From Epiperipatus broadwayi (Eukaryota; Onychophora; Udeonychophora; Euonychophora; Peripatidae): a DNA stretch of 64,000 nt. A program made the position numbers and the translations under genes. Shown piece after piece: positions 33,655 through 44,934 of the stretch (position 1 is the first letter of the stretch; the number at the start of each line of letters is the position of its first letter). Location of the stretch: positions 1,922,001 to 1,986,000 of the forward strand of contig JAQFVV010012435.1 in the NCBI GenBank assembly GCA_028023455.1, in the 5' to 3' direction. The notes beneath the pieces are model-generated. The model searched no databases, was not told where the DNA came from, and saw only the letters and a program-made list of their open reading frames with translations.

Positions 33655-34455
33655 AAGACATGACAATTAACTTTGTGAACTCATTCTAGAAAAATGCTAC
33701 ATACCTCATTGCTGAATATTACCATAATCATTTTTGGAGTACTCCCTCTGGGAAGCTGTTTACTAATGTTGGCACTAGTCCACCTTTCAAAGCAATTTTG
33801 AAACACTTTTTCTGGAATGATTGTCAGAACTATTGTTGTATTTACCTCATCAAAATGACTTTTTTTGCATATTTTCTTTATCATCAAGTAAAGGAAGAAT
33901 TCATTGGAAGTGAGATCAGATGATTAAAGATGGTGTTCCAATACAGTTATTTTTTTTACTGGTAAAAAATTCCATCACAGTCATGCTATGTAAGCAGGAG
34001 TATATTTCCACACACTTTTGTCATGATAAGTGTTTAAGATTTTCCTGTTTCTCTCTCTGTCAATGACAATCTCACTGATGATTTTGATGTACAATCTAAT
34101 AAACTTTTGCAATCTTTTTATCACGTCTGCTCATTGTTGGATGCCTTGACCTTTCTTCATCAGCAGAAATTTTTCTTCTCCAAGAAAAATGTTTAAAACA
34201 TTTGTATATTGCCATTTTCTTTATGGCATTACCCCCACAAAATTGGATTAACATGTGCTACATTTCTCTTTGATTCTTGCAAATTTAATGTGAAATTTAA
34301 TGTTTGCTCATTGCTCTAATTCACACTCTGCCTTTCTCATTACTACATATGTACCCAAACATAGCTGTGAGACACTAATATACCAAGGTTATGAAACTTT
34401 ACACAGTTTGTACAGTAGTGCATGGTGACAAGTTACAAACTTAATTGTCAGACCT
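33655..34455 (-). pseudogene. Mariner transposon with internal deletion and terminal repeats
   Basis: Left TGACAATTAACTTTGTGAAC (33661) and inverted right TGACAATTAAGTTTGTAACT (34448 downward) are near-identical terminal repeats. On the minus strand the transposase starts with a QTLNFTLNLQESKR-like N-terminus, then MAIYKCFKHFSWRRKISADE and ERSRHPT (helix-turn-helix region, about 34110-34230). It then jumps to FFTSK...SSDLTSNEFFLY (about 33890-33960), HFDEVNTTIVLTIIPEKVFQ and NCFERW near the C-terminus (about 33780-33870). The middle with the first two catalytic Asp is deleted, and the third catalytic position reads Glu in SNEFF where Asp (DFF) is usual. Inactive. Confidence 0.85.
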
Positions 34456-34526
34456 TCTATATGTTGATATAATATAAGAATATTATGCATTTTAAAATCT
34501 TATATTGTTATTGATAAAAAAAATGT

Positions 34527-34620
34527 GTGAAGACCAGAAGTGTTGGTATTGGAATCAATCTTAGGACCCACATTCCAGAGTCTGAGAATCTACTATTGTT
34601 TTTAACTCCACAATGTGTTA
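34527..34620 (-). repeat. SINE family A copy (eroded)
   Basis: AAGACCAGAAGTGTTGGTAT, GGAATCAATCTTAGGACCC and CCAGAGTCTGAGAATCTACT give the inverted CACTTC-type block, B box and head. It sits just beside the mariner. Confidence 0.55.
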
Positions 34621-34629
34621 TTATTAATA

Positions 34630-35690
34630 AAATTAATCACTATTATTTGAAACTATTGATAATAAAATTAATGTTTATTTAAATTTTCAGCAGAATTTGT
34701 TTTTAGAATGGGGTGTGTGTCAAAAGCCATAAAATTCGCAAATCTAAAAAAATCTCTACAATCAGGTTAATGGTAGTCTATCTATATACTGTAGGATTTT
34801 TTTAAAAATTAAAACAAATAACAGCTGAATTAATATCATTGATTTTAGATAAAATTTGAATGACAACTCTGTTATTTATGTTAGTTGCAATTTAGAATCC
34901 AAATTTATTACGCAGTTAAATAAATAATAAAAAAACCCTTTTTACCTATCTATAAATCATATTTTTAAATGCTTTTATTTAAGTTGCAATATCCATTTCT
35001 TGTATGTTTGTTTGTAAGCTATTGTAATCACTTTTATTATTTAAGTTAGAATAAAATTTTAAAGTTGAGGTTTAATAGATTTAAATTCAACAGAATTCAT
35101 TCAAATTTTAAACATATGAAAGAAATACCTGGCAAAGAAATATGGGGTTATAATATTTTAGGTAAGCAACTTAGTTTCTTAGATCTGTACCAGTGAGTGG
35201 AGAAATTTTGAATATTCTGATATCAAATTGTCATTTCATTTTTATGACTTTAATATGTTTTAAATAATCTCACAAGAGAATTGTATAGAATTTTTTTTGG
35301 TTTCAGTTTAAAGTTATAATAATATTTAAAAAATGATGATTAGTAGATTTGAATTCAATATAATTTTTCGAAATTTTGTGTGTGTTTTTTTTTTTAAATC
35401 ACTACCAAAATGATAGGGCACTATAATATTTTAGGTAAGATCTAGTTTTACATGTGGAACACTGGGAGGGAAAATTTTGAGTATTTTGATATCAAATTTA
35501 AAAAATTGTTCTTAGAATTTCAATATGGTTTAAGTGTTGAATGTGGTTTTTTTGATTTCAATTGTAAGCTTCATAACAGGATTTTGTTTTGTTGTATAAT
35601 TATTTATAAATGTGTGAATATATTAGGTTACATATAATATAAATAAAATGTCCACTAATAAAAACAAAATTGTAATGATAAAAAAAAAAA
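34630..35690. other. AT-rich intronic DNA with an internal diverged repeat
   Basis: Two segments (about 35040-35330 and 35330-35560) share TTTAATAGATTTAAATTCAA/TTAGTAGATTTGAATTCAAT, TATAATATTTTAGGTAAG and GATATCAAATT. This is a diverged tandem duplication with a spacing of about 260-300 bases. No gene was recognised. Confidence 0.5.
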
Positions 35691-35694
35691 ACTG

Positions 35695-35791
35695 TAATAA
35701 ACTATTATAAACAGACTTTCATTTGAGGCAGGTTTAAGAAATTAACCAAAGTACTTTTACAGATTTAAAGATTGTTTATAATAGTTTATTA
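35695..35791. mobile_element. 97-bp inverted-repeat element
   Basis: TAATAAACTATTATAAACA at the left end is exactly mirrored by TGTTTATAATAGTTTATTA at the right end. MITE-like; no flanking duplication was resolved. Confidence 0.55.
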
Positions 35792-35799
35792 TCATTAAC

Positions 35800-36770
35800 T
35801 TTATTAATTTTTTTATGTTACATATTACCCCAAATTCATAATTCAACCAGACTAGCCAAAAAAAAAAAAAAAAAAAAGAAACAACAACTCTAAAACCCTA
35901 CCAATGGTTTCACTGCTACAAGCAGACTTCTTAAGTGTAAAGAACTACAAAATAACATATTTAGGCTAAACATTATTCACAATTTCACTTATTTCCCATG
36001 CACCCTTAATATTAAAGAACTTTTAAATAAGCTGATTGATTCAGAATCATATATTTTTAATAATAAAGATTCTTCTTGTAATTTCATTTCTCTCAAAAAA
36101 GACAATCTTAGCTGCCTCAATATTAATAGTGTGGCCTGTATCTTTTTCATGAAAATACAAAACAGAACTAACATATTTATTTCTTAATTCTACATTGAAT
36201 TGTGAATTTGAGCTAATTTTGATTATTTATTGACTAGTCTAGCTTTGTGCTTTTAATGTTTATATATATATATGGAATTAATAATGAACCGTAAATCTGT
36301 CAGCATAAAATTTTGTCATCAGGTGGTATTATATCCCCACTCTTGCATAGTAGGTTTTTCTAAGAATTTTTTAAAAGAGTAGGCTTATTACTGCTAAATA
36401 TGGCTTTGGGCAATCCACATGCTGTAGCCAGGTTTAAATTTTTGTTCTATTGATTTTATTTGTAATCCAGAAATTTTATTTATGAATTTATCCTCTCTTC
36501 CGCCTCTATTTTTTTGTCTACATTTTGTAACATAGTTTTATACTACCTCCTCCTCATATCTTGACTGTCTTTATTTCATTTTGACTTAATTTTCCCCATT
36601 TTTAAATGCCTATTTAATAATAGTGGGCAACAGCCAAAATAAAACAATCATAAACTATTCCTGATTACTATTTTGATCTGGTCATCTGAAGAGAATAGTA
36701 TAGTTCAAATACATTGAAGAAATCTTTACTCTTTAAAAATGTTTTTATTCATTTGTTTGGAATGTGAAAA
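35800..36770. other. AT-rich intronic DNA, nothing recognised
   Basis: An A run of about 20 lies at 35858-35877. The minus-strand frame at 35989-36174 has no recognisable features. Confidence 0.45.
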
Positions 36771-36779
36771 GGTGAAGTA

Positions 36780-37330
36780 AAGTTTTTTCAAATTGCCATG
36801 TCATATATCAGTACAACCTTTAAATAATGGATTAGTCCAGATTCCATCTTATCTAGATCAGATTTAGCATTCATCACCTTGTGTTGATGTGTAGATAGAT
36901 AAATAATGTATAGTCCATATTTTCATTATGGATGGGTATCTGACAATAAATAGTCAATTCATTTGGAGGCAAGATCAGAAAACAACGGTCACATAGCTGA
37001 ACAGCAGTAAACAGGTCTCTGGAGAGAACTATTGTCATTAAGCTGAAAGGTAGATTCTACATTTCCTTGAGACATCAACTGTCAAGCTAAATGGATAACA
37101 CAATGAGGTAAGTCCATGTTCAGGACTAGAAGCTTCTACAATCTAATGCAGACATAAGACAAGCTATCAGAGGACATCCAGAAGGATCACCATACTTCCT
37201 CATGAGTAGTAGATAAAATTATAAGATCATTGGAATCCCTTCTTCCTGTAGTTGCATAACAACTAGAAACTATACCTTACTAATAGTAGCAGGTGAAGAT
37301 ATAATCACCATTTATGTAGTGAAAATATGC
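36780..37330. other. Unidentified higher-complexity segment
   Basis: About 550 bases are visibly less AT-rich and free of homopolymers (for example CAAGATCAGAAAACAACGGT, GGACATCCAGAAGGATCACC). All frames are closed. It may be a repeat body or LINE UTR, but I cannot place it. Confidence 0.3.
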
Positions 37331-37579
37331 AAGTACATATTTGTTTCACGTTATATTAAAATATATATATATTATAAAATATATTTTCATGAGTTTGTGT
37401 TTATAATAATTCGCTACAAACACAACACAAATATATATTGAAAAGTTTATGGATAGAATGTCTTTTATATGATTGTCAGAAATTAATATAGAATCTAACA
37501 ACTCCTAATAATATCAACAATAATAATTTTTCAAGAAATGCAACTAATTAGAATACTGATTTGGTTGAACAGTTTAATG

Positions 37580-38071
37580 CAGTGGTCTTCAACCTTTTCA
37601 CACCTGCGGACTGGTAAAAATAAGGATTTCGCGGACTGGCAAAAATAAGGATAAGGTTTCATGGACCAGCAGAAGTCTATAGATAAATTTTCTTAAAGAT
37701 GTAATCAGCTTAGCCTTAGATGAAGTTATATATATATGGAGTTTGTATAATAAAAAACTTTTTTTTTTTTAATTTTGAATTTTTTTAGAAAAGTAATAAA
37801 AAATTTAATTCTACCCCCCCCCCCCCATAAACATCTGTGATAACTAGAAAAACAAATTAATTTATGTATGACTGATTAGATTTTGTTCTGTTTCTTTTTT
37901 TTTAATCAGGTAAAAGTGTGATGAAAAAAATAAATAAAAATTGTTTATATTAATTAAAAGTTTAAAATCTTATTATTTTGTTTTTAAAACTTTCTTGCCA
38001 GTCTATCGCGGATCAGCAAAAAACTTCTACGGACCGGCACCGAGCCGCGGACCGGTGGTTGAAGACCACTG
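37580..38071. mobile_element. Non-autonomous hAT element (492 bp) with exact 8-bp target duplication
   Basis: The element begins CAGTGGTCTTCAACC and ends GGTTGAAGACCACTG, perfect 15-base terminal inverted repeats of the hAT CAGTGGTTCTCAACC type. GTTTAATG occurs directly outside both ends (37572-37579 and 38072-38079), the 8-bp duplication expected of hAT. Sub-terminal GCGGACTGG motifs repeat at left and as CGGACCGG at right. There is no transposase; the interior is AT-rich with a C run at about 37806-37817. The intact ends and duplication suggest a fairly recent insertion. Confidence 0.95.
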
Positions 38072-38384
38072 GTTTAATGTTATCATTACATAATAAAGTC
38101 ATGTAAAAATTTAAGAAATATTGTTATAAATAAATAAAAAATAAACATTAACAACTACTTTTTACCTGAGTGTGAGTTTATAATTCCTGAAGGGAAAAAA
38201 TATAAGCAGAGAGAAAATAATAAGTAAAAGGTTTGAAATAAAAAATGAGAGAAATAAGATTGGAATTAGAATTTCTGTGTCTAATCAAAGTATGACAATG
38301 TGATTGCACATGTATACAATCTTATAGTCACTCATACTTATGGAAGGAGATGATGAATGGCTCTAGAGGTACACATTATATATA

Positions 38385-38640
38385 TAAAGATCTTATGGTG
38401 TGGAGATAATGTTTCTGTCTACCATTGCTATTACCTGGTGTTCAAATCTAAAAAAAAATTTCAAGAGGCATAGGATATTTTTTTTAGCCAATTGCCCACT
38501 AGTCAACCCAACTAACTATCCAATATTGATTAAAAAACGGATATCTAGATCTTCTTAGCTATAGGATAAACACAAGTATGAAAACAACTTAAAACCCTCA
38601 CTACTTAATAATGGACAAAACTGTCAATTCACCATTCCTT
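38385..38640 (+). repeat. SINE family B copy
   Basis: TATGGTGTGGAGATAATGTT, CTGTCTACCATTGC and ACCTGGTGTTCAAATCTAA look like a tRNA-derived head with a B box. A body follows with ATATCTAGATCTTCTTAGCT. The same layout recurs at 39645. Confidence 0.5.
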
Positions 38641-38649
38641 TGTGGAAAA

Positions 38650-39640
38650 TTGGTGGAAAGGTCTTTGCTTTACAATATACTATTTGTTAAAAAAGCTGTT
38701 TTACTTTCATCTTTAAATAACGGAAGAAATATATGTATATTATTGATAGAAATATTATAGTATTTTGATAATGAAGCTTTGAGATAAAGCTTACTAAAAC
38801 TTATAATGTACTTGTAAAATATTAAACTGCATTAAGACGATATTAAGATTAATGCTGAGAATAAAATATAGCTTGATTTGTATCTATTTTTAATCTTGAT
38901 TTTTGAAACTTCCGTTGAGCATAAAAAACATTTATATTAATATTTAAAGTGGGTCCATTTGCTTTTAGTCTGAGAATAATATTTATGCAGCAAATGGATA
39001 TGACTAATAACCAGGTCATTTTAATATGCTATTATCATGTTGAAATAATTGTCTAGAATGCATCGGATTTACATATTATCTTTTGAGCTGGGGAGGGAGT
39101 CTATAAAATGACTAGTATTTCATTGTGTCTATTAGAATGTTGATGATAGTTTTTATAAACGTGTTTTGATTTTTATTTTATATATGTGTTGTTTTTATTT
39201 AACTGTACATAAAGTTTAAACAATAATGGATTTTTTAAAACAAATAAACATGTACATAATTATATATCCATCTTTCAAAATGCAAACGAATTACCCAGAA
39301 TCTTTTTCTTTTATACATTAAAATCGAACATTGTTGAAAACTTAATTAAAAATATATTCAGATTTTATTAAATGCAAACATCTGCCCCCCCCCCCATTCA
39401 ATAAATATTTCATTGATTGCTTTAATTTTGTTTTTATTATTTAAAAAAAGCAACCCAAGTCCTCATTTCATTTGTTTATATGCATTGTTAGAACATTAAT
39501 GGAAAAACAAAACTCCTTTTCTATTCTATTTATGAATGAAATTATGAATGTCTAAATCATTTTAATGAAAAATCTTCGTATGCATTTTAGTCTATAGCAC
39601 ATGGGTGCACATATCTGCAATATATACATATACAAGCTAA
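38650..39640. other. AT-rich intronic DNA with a C run
   Basis: A run of about 11 C lies near 39386. No supported gene. Confidence 0.45.
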
Positions 39641-39644
39641 CAAA

Positions 39645-39850
39645 AGGGCTATGATATAGTGGTAGCACATCTGTCTGCCATACGTATGGCCTAGATTCAG
39701 ATCTCAACTAGCAATTTTTTTTTTTTAGGTTTTCAATCAGACATGAGTTTTTTTCGCGTAATTGAACTATAGCAAATCCAGATAATCATCTAATATCAGA
39801 TACTAAAGATGTCTAGCTAATATTAACTAGAAGGTAATGATGGAAATGTG
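39645..39850 (+). repeat. SINE family B copy with clear tRNA-like head
   Basis: GCTATGATATAGTGGTAGCA (acceptor and A box), CATCTGTCTGCCATACG (anticodon-arm region), GGCCTAGATTCAGATCTC (B box) and AACTAGC close a tRNA-like shape. A T run and a body with ATATCAGATACTAAAGATGT follow. Confidence 0.6.
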
Positions 39851-40171
39851 GAAATATCCATTGCTATCACTTTTTAAGCCTTTAGAACAATATCTTTTCT
39901 ACTATTACTCTATGAGGTCAATGATGGTAGAGTCTGATCTATTGGAGAGACCTTTGACATATAGTAAGCTATTTACAGGCTAGTAGCCTTTCACTGTAAA
40001 CATTTGAGGAAATGAATATTCATAATTGTTTGAAGAATATAATAAGTGATAGGAAAATGAGTGACTTGTGTTCATCCACCCGAATAAATGTTTGCTGTTG
40101 GTAATGTCTTCTATTGAAGCAAGTTACACATACTCTCTTGACTATCATATTTTCAGATTTAAAAAAAAAAT

Positions 40172-40295
40172 CAAATAGTTTATTGCTTAGGAATTTATAA
40201 GAAGATTGAATACCAGAAGTAACAAATATTGGCCATGATTTACATATCTTGAGCTCCAGAACTTGCTATTCTCCCATTATATTAAACCACATTCT
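40172..40295 (-). repeat. SINE family A copy
   Basis: CAAATAGTTTATTGCTTAGG, GAATACCAGAAGTAACA, GGCCATGATTTAC, CTTGAGCTCCAGAACTTGCT and ATTAAACCACATTC follow the inverted family order closely. Confidence 0.7.
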
Positions 40296-40309
40296 TTGTG
40301 ATTTGGTGA

Positions 40310-41565
40310 AAGTAGAGTGGAAGACTTTGCAGTCAATGGTATTTAATAATGACCCAGTTTCTAGTGCTCAAACATTTTCTTAATGCCACAGCAGTAACCT
40401 TTGATTGTGATTATTTTTTCAAGATTATCTTACTTATCTTCTTTTGTTTTGTTCATATTAGATAATTTTTTTATTTATTTACTTTTTGTATTTTTTTAAT
40501 CACATTCTTCTGTAACATTTTCTTTGTAATTCTATTATATCTAATAATATTTTCAGTGCATTTTTTAAAATTTACGATTATATTATAAAAATGTCTAACC
40601 TAATATTAATCCAACCAACATTTCCCCCCATTTTTCTTCATGTCTACATCTCTAAAATCTTTCATTTGAATTCCTTTCTTTTTTTTTTAACTTTTCCATA
40701 TGAAATTATATTGCAAATAAAATATTTAACAATTTAAAATGCCTGGACTACAAAATAATTTTTAATTTCGCAAGTATTTTTTTTTTCTGACAACTTTATT
40801 TATATTTTTGAAGTGTGGGATCACAAAATGATAGTTTTAAAGTGTAGCTCTTTAGTCAACAAGTATAAATTTTAAATGTATTTGATAATGAAAACTTAGA
40901 TTTATTGAAGAGATATTTAGTTTAAATTTTTACAGTTCTTTAATTGCTTTAATATATTTCATTTTTTAAAACATAGTGTATTATTTTTGATATTATTGCC
41001 TAATTGTTCTGCAATAAATTTAATAATTAATTGTTTAATAAAGATGTTTCTCTTTTCAACAAAGTTGTTATTGAAACAGAAATAAAATGCTAAAAGTTTT
41101 AATAACAGAACAGGGATTAATCTTCCCTCACTTTATATATTTTTTTAACATCTGACTGTTAATAAAAATTTATTCAATGGATATTTTAATGCAGTGATGA
41201 ACTGAAGATTTACAATATCACAGTTTTGTCTCATCTTCTCCATCAATTAATCACTCAATTGTTATTTTATGATTAGTTAATCATATTTTTAGAGTAGTTT
41301 GTTTGCTATTGCTATTGTGAGTTTTATTGTGTCTTCTCATCACTAAACCAGTTTCTATCCATATTGTTTACTGCAGTGCTTCACTTTTATTTGGTATCTT
41401 TACATTTTTCTGTAATTGGCATTTATTTTTATATTAAATTTCTTACAAATTGTATTAATATAAATAGACATTTATTTTCTTATTTTTATGCCCACTGACT
41501 TCAAGTATTTTGAAATCACTATCAAACCTATAAGTAGTAAAATAATAAATGGATTGTCACTCAAG
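40310..41565. other. AT-rich intronic DNA, nothing recognised
   Basis: No repeat family or coding block could be supported. Confidence 0.45.
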
Positions 41566-41640
41566 AGGATCATAAGATAGATGATATTCAAGCATTAGAA
41601 GTGACAGAATAGATGTGTCATTGGAAGTTTGTTGTTTAAT
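41566..41640 (-). repeat. SINE family A fragment
   Basis: TGATATTCAAGCATTAGAAG, TGACAGAATAGATG match the inverted tail block only. Confidence 0.45.
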
Positions 41641-41644
41641 CTTC

Positions 41645-42325
41645 TATGCTTTTTTATAATTTTTATTACGGTATTTGACTTCCATATACTGCGTCATCTT
41701 AATATTAAGCTTTTACAGTTTACATTTTTGCAAGTATTATTTTTAAAATGAATAATGTAACTTCATTTAGGAATAAACCACTATATTACTTCATTTTGTT
41801 TGCTGTAAGTTTGTGATTATGATATTTTACATATAATTATATATTGCTAATTCCATCATTTAGTTTAATTGTTAAATGTGTTTAGAAAATGTTAAACTTT
41901 TCCAACACACCAACTTCCAATAAATAACTTACGTTTTGTTATAAAAGTTTTTAAATTGTGTATGGATTTTTGTAAAACATTTAACAAATAAACTAAATAA
42001 TTAAATAATTCAACCTATACTTACAAATCACTTCATATACAATCATAAAATCTTAATCACACATGGGTAAGGTAAAACAGCATTAAATATCTTACTGTAC
42101 TGTAAACATTTTTCCAACAGCCACTCATAAAGTAATAATAAATGAATAGGCAGTACTCATTAGGCTTATTATATAAGGGCTTAAGTAGTTTTCCATTTTG
42201 TTTTCCCTTTACTTAAAAGTATTTAAGCGCTCATTAGCCTCAGAAATGTTAAAAAAAAATAACAATAGCATTTGTAATTATTTAGAAAGTTGAATTCAAA
42301 TTTTTACAAAAGTAAAGATTATTTA
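41645..42325. other. AT-rich intronic DNA, nothing recognised
   Basis: No supported feature. Confidence 0.45.
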
Positions 42326-42329
42326 GTAT

Positions 42330-42435
42330 ATAGGGTGTATCAGTGTTATGAGATAGAAAGGGGAATCCGTGGGTCGTGTGAAAGTCTGTGCTCATATACC
42401 CTATATTATATATATTGATACAGGTATACAATAAG
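42330..42435 (+). repeat. SINE family C copy (eroded)
   Basis: AGGGTGTATCAGTGTTATGA, GGGTCGTGTGAAAGTCTG, GCTCATATACCCTATATTAT and ACAGGTATACAA resemble the copies at 49755 and 57190. Confidence 0.5.
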
Positions 42436-42828
42436 CTTGTATTACAATTATTAAAGATTATTTAAGTATTTTGTAAGGACCATTTATTTATTGTTGATGT
42501 AACTCATTAAAGCTTTTTTTATTTTTTATGATAATGTTTCACCAAAAACTAGCAACATTTGATGATACATTTTTATAAAAAATATATCGTTTCTAAAGTT
42601 TGTGTTAGGTTAAAAAAGTTTTACATAAATTTAAATGGTAAAAGTAGTTAAATGAATTATTAGCAAAAATTAAAAGATTGCTCTCCATCTTACACTATTC
42701 AAAACTGAATAATTCGAAAGATAAGAACAAGAGAGCCAAAGTTAGTATAGACCTTTATTTCATCTAAAGTAGAGTTATGATAATTTTATATATGTAAAAT
42801 TATTGACTTCATAAGTGTTCTCTTTTTT

Positions 42829-42921
42829 CTTTTATATGTCAAATGCGTTGACCAGGAAGCGAACCTGGGTCAGCTGCTTGGAAGGCAGCTATGCTAATTA
42901 CTAGGCCATCAACGCTTGACG
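42829..42921 (-). repeat. tRNA-Gly-derived mini-SINE with 15-bp target duplication
   Basis: Minus strand 42915-42844 folds as a complete 72-base tRNA. It has acceptor GCGTTGA/TCAACGC (7 pairs), anticodon stem GCTGC/GCAGC around loop CTTCCAA (anticodon TCC, Gly), T stem CCAGG/CCTGG, and discriminator A. It resembles eukaryotic tRNA-Gly(TCC). The T loop is TTCGCTT, so the normally invariant A58 is C. The body is wrapped in GTCAA ... TTTGAC and only about 15 more bases. AGTGTTCTCTTTTTT flanks it on both sides (42814-42828, 42922-42936). It is therefore a retroposed copy and unlikely to be a functional tRNA gene. Confidence 0.85.
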
Positions 42922-43459
42922 AGTGTTCTCTTTTTTTGTTAATATTTTTGGATATTTAGTTTTCGTTTCTTATTAAAATAACCATTTAAAGCAATAGATG
43001 TTATAGTGAAATTTTTCCTAATGTATTTTAAGACTAACTGAAATCTTCCTTAATTGCAATCTCTGATTTTGTGTGATTGTAGAGATTATCTTTCTTTATA
43101 TCATTAGATGATTTGTAAAAAATAATACTTTGGAATATTAATTTAAAAAAAAAAAGGGTGTGTGTGTGTCATGCAGAGAATGTATAGAAAAAACAGAATA
43201 CAATTTCTGAAAATTTTAACATTGATTGGAAAAAAATGATTTTCTGCAAAAAGTTTTAGAACATATAACAAGGCAAAAATGTTTTAATGGGAAATCATTA
43301 TAGAAAGATGAGATAAAAGTAACCAATGACTTTGTAGAATGAAAATTGTTGGTGTGAATGCATATTTGAAATATATAGTATGTTTATTAAGTTTTTTATC
43401 TAAAGATAAATCATATTAAATATGAAAAATTCCTTCTACTTTTTCATATTTGCATTGCT

Positions 43460-43680
43460 GAATTGTATATAATATACCATATACTCCACAACTTACACTT
43501 CACAATGCACTTTTAACATATGATTTATGGGAGAGGTGAGGTTTATAAGAGCTCTGATGATGACTGCTGGACAGTTGAAACTGTAAGCAAGAGGAGATAA
43601 AATAAATCATGTGTTAAAAGTGCATTGTGAAGTGTAAGTTGTGGAGTATATTGTATATTATATTGTATTAAATATGCAAG
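43460..43680. mobile_element. Penelope-like fold-back with hammerhead-like core
   Basis: ACTCCACAACTTACACTTCA, CAATGCACTTTTAACATATG at left are mirrored by CATGTGTTAAAAGTGCATTG and TGAAGTGTAAGTTGTGGAGT at right; arms are about 65 bases. The centre carries CTGATGA (43554-43560) and GAAAC (43577-43581). The two boxes are separated by an ACTG/CAGT stem. The minus-strand frame at 43543-43731 is a by-product. Confidence 0.7.
43554..43581 (+). ncRNA. Hammerhead-ribozyme-like core (degenerate)
   Basis: CTGATGA, then TG-ACTG-CTGGA-CAGT-T, then GAAAC. The stem II hairpin is present with unpaired bases next to the core, and no clear cleavage site is visible. Likely a relic. Confidence 0.4.
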
Positions 43681-43689
43681 GCAATCATC

Positions 43690-44820
43690 TGCCAAACAAT
43701 AATACTGGATTGTCATCAATGTGAGGGCCATTGTTTGCCACTTTAGTATAATTTATTCTAGAGTCTTAATTTTAGATCTACATTATAAATGTTAATGAAT
43801 CCACATCATTAGAAGGAATAGTTTTTATAGAGATTTTTTTTTTTTAAAAGCAGTTTACTGATTACTATTTTTTTACAATCAAATAATTATGAATGTGGAA
43901 TAATATCTCTGCAAATATCTTATTATTATAAGAATATATGTTATTAAATGTAATTCTTGACTCAAGTTTTTCCAATATATATATATATATATAAATATAT
44001 TTCCGTTCATTAGTTAAAGTCAATTAAAATTTAGAGACACTCCTATTAGATTGTTATTACAACTAACAAACAGTTGAATGAAATAGTGAAATAGTAAATG
44101 ATCTGTCATACATCCTTTTCTAGATTAATTAATTTAGAAATTACTAACCATATTAGATATCCACCCACAGCAAATATATCCCACTTGTCAGATATCCATT
44201 TGTCAAATATCACTAAATTAATTTAAGCACAAGATTGAAAAAATTAGTTTTTCATATTATTACATTAATGTGTTTAATTTAAAATATATTTAAAAATAAT
44301 AATTCCCATAACATTCTCTGCCCTTTTTACTATATATATTTGTTAATTCATATTTTATAAATGTTTGAAAAGATAATAAATATATATGGTAAAATAAAAC
44401 AACGAATAGTAAATTTGAAACTATAACTTCAATCTGTGTGCACATGTAAAAAAAGATAAAATCACAAAAATTTATTATAACTTATCTATTCCAGAGCCGT
44501 CTAGTCTTACAATAATTACTCTATTGGTATAATCAAGAAAATTATTATAATTTTGTTAACTATTTCTGTTGTATATGCAAATAGATTTCAATATGCAAAT
44601 TTTTATTTTTGAATCTTTGATCATATCAACCAATGCTATTAATGATTTCTTTTTTGCCTTCACATTATAACTTTTTATTATCATATGCATTTATATGAGT
44701 TTATTGTAATATTAATCAATTATTTTACATAACCATTGATTAAATTGCTTTACAATAATATTTTAAACCACATCTCTTGCTGTTTTAAGCATTCATATGT
44801 ACTCTCATTTTTGTCCCGTG
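43690..44820. other. AT-rich intronic DNA with an (AT)n run
   Basis: The (AT)n run lies at about 43975-43993. Nothing else was recognised. Confidence 0.45.
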
Positions 44821-44825
44821 TTCTT

Positions 44826-44925
44826 TAATGCAATAGTGCAGTGGCATATTTGAGACTCAGATTTGTGAATTGAAACTCAAAATTCGTAACTTTTGTGCTT
44901 GAATATCTTATGCTCACATGAGCAC
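44826..44925 (+). repeat. SINE family A copy (eroded)
   Basis: TAATGCAATAGTGCAGTGGC, TTTGAGACTCAGATTTGTGA, TTGAAACTCAAAATTCGTAA and CTTTTGTGCTTGAATATCTT follow the family order. Confidence 0.5.
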
Positions 44926-44934
44926 CTATCTATG

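Noticed and set aside
42844-42915. Functional tRNA-Gly(TCC) gene on the minus strand
   Set aside because: The fold is complete, but the A58 change, the target-site duplication and a second related copy with the same change show a retroposed SINE-type copy.
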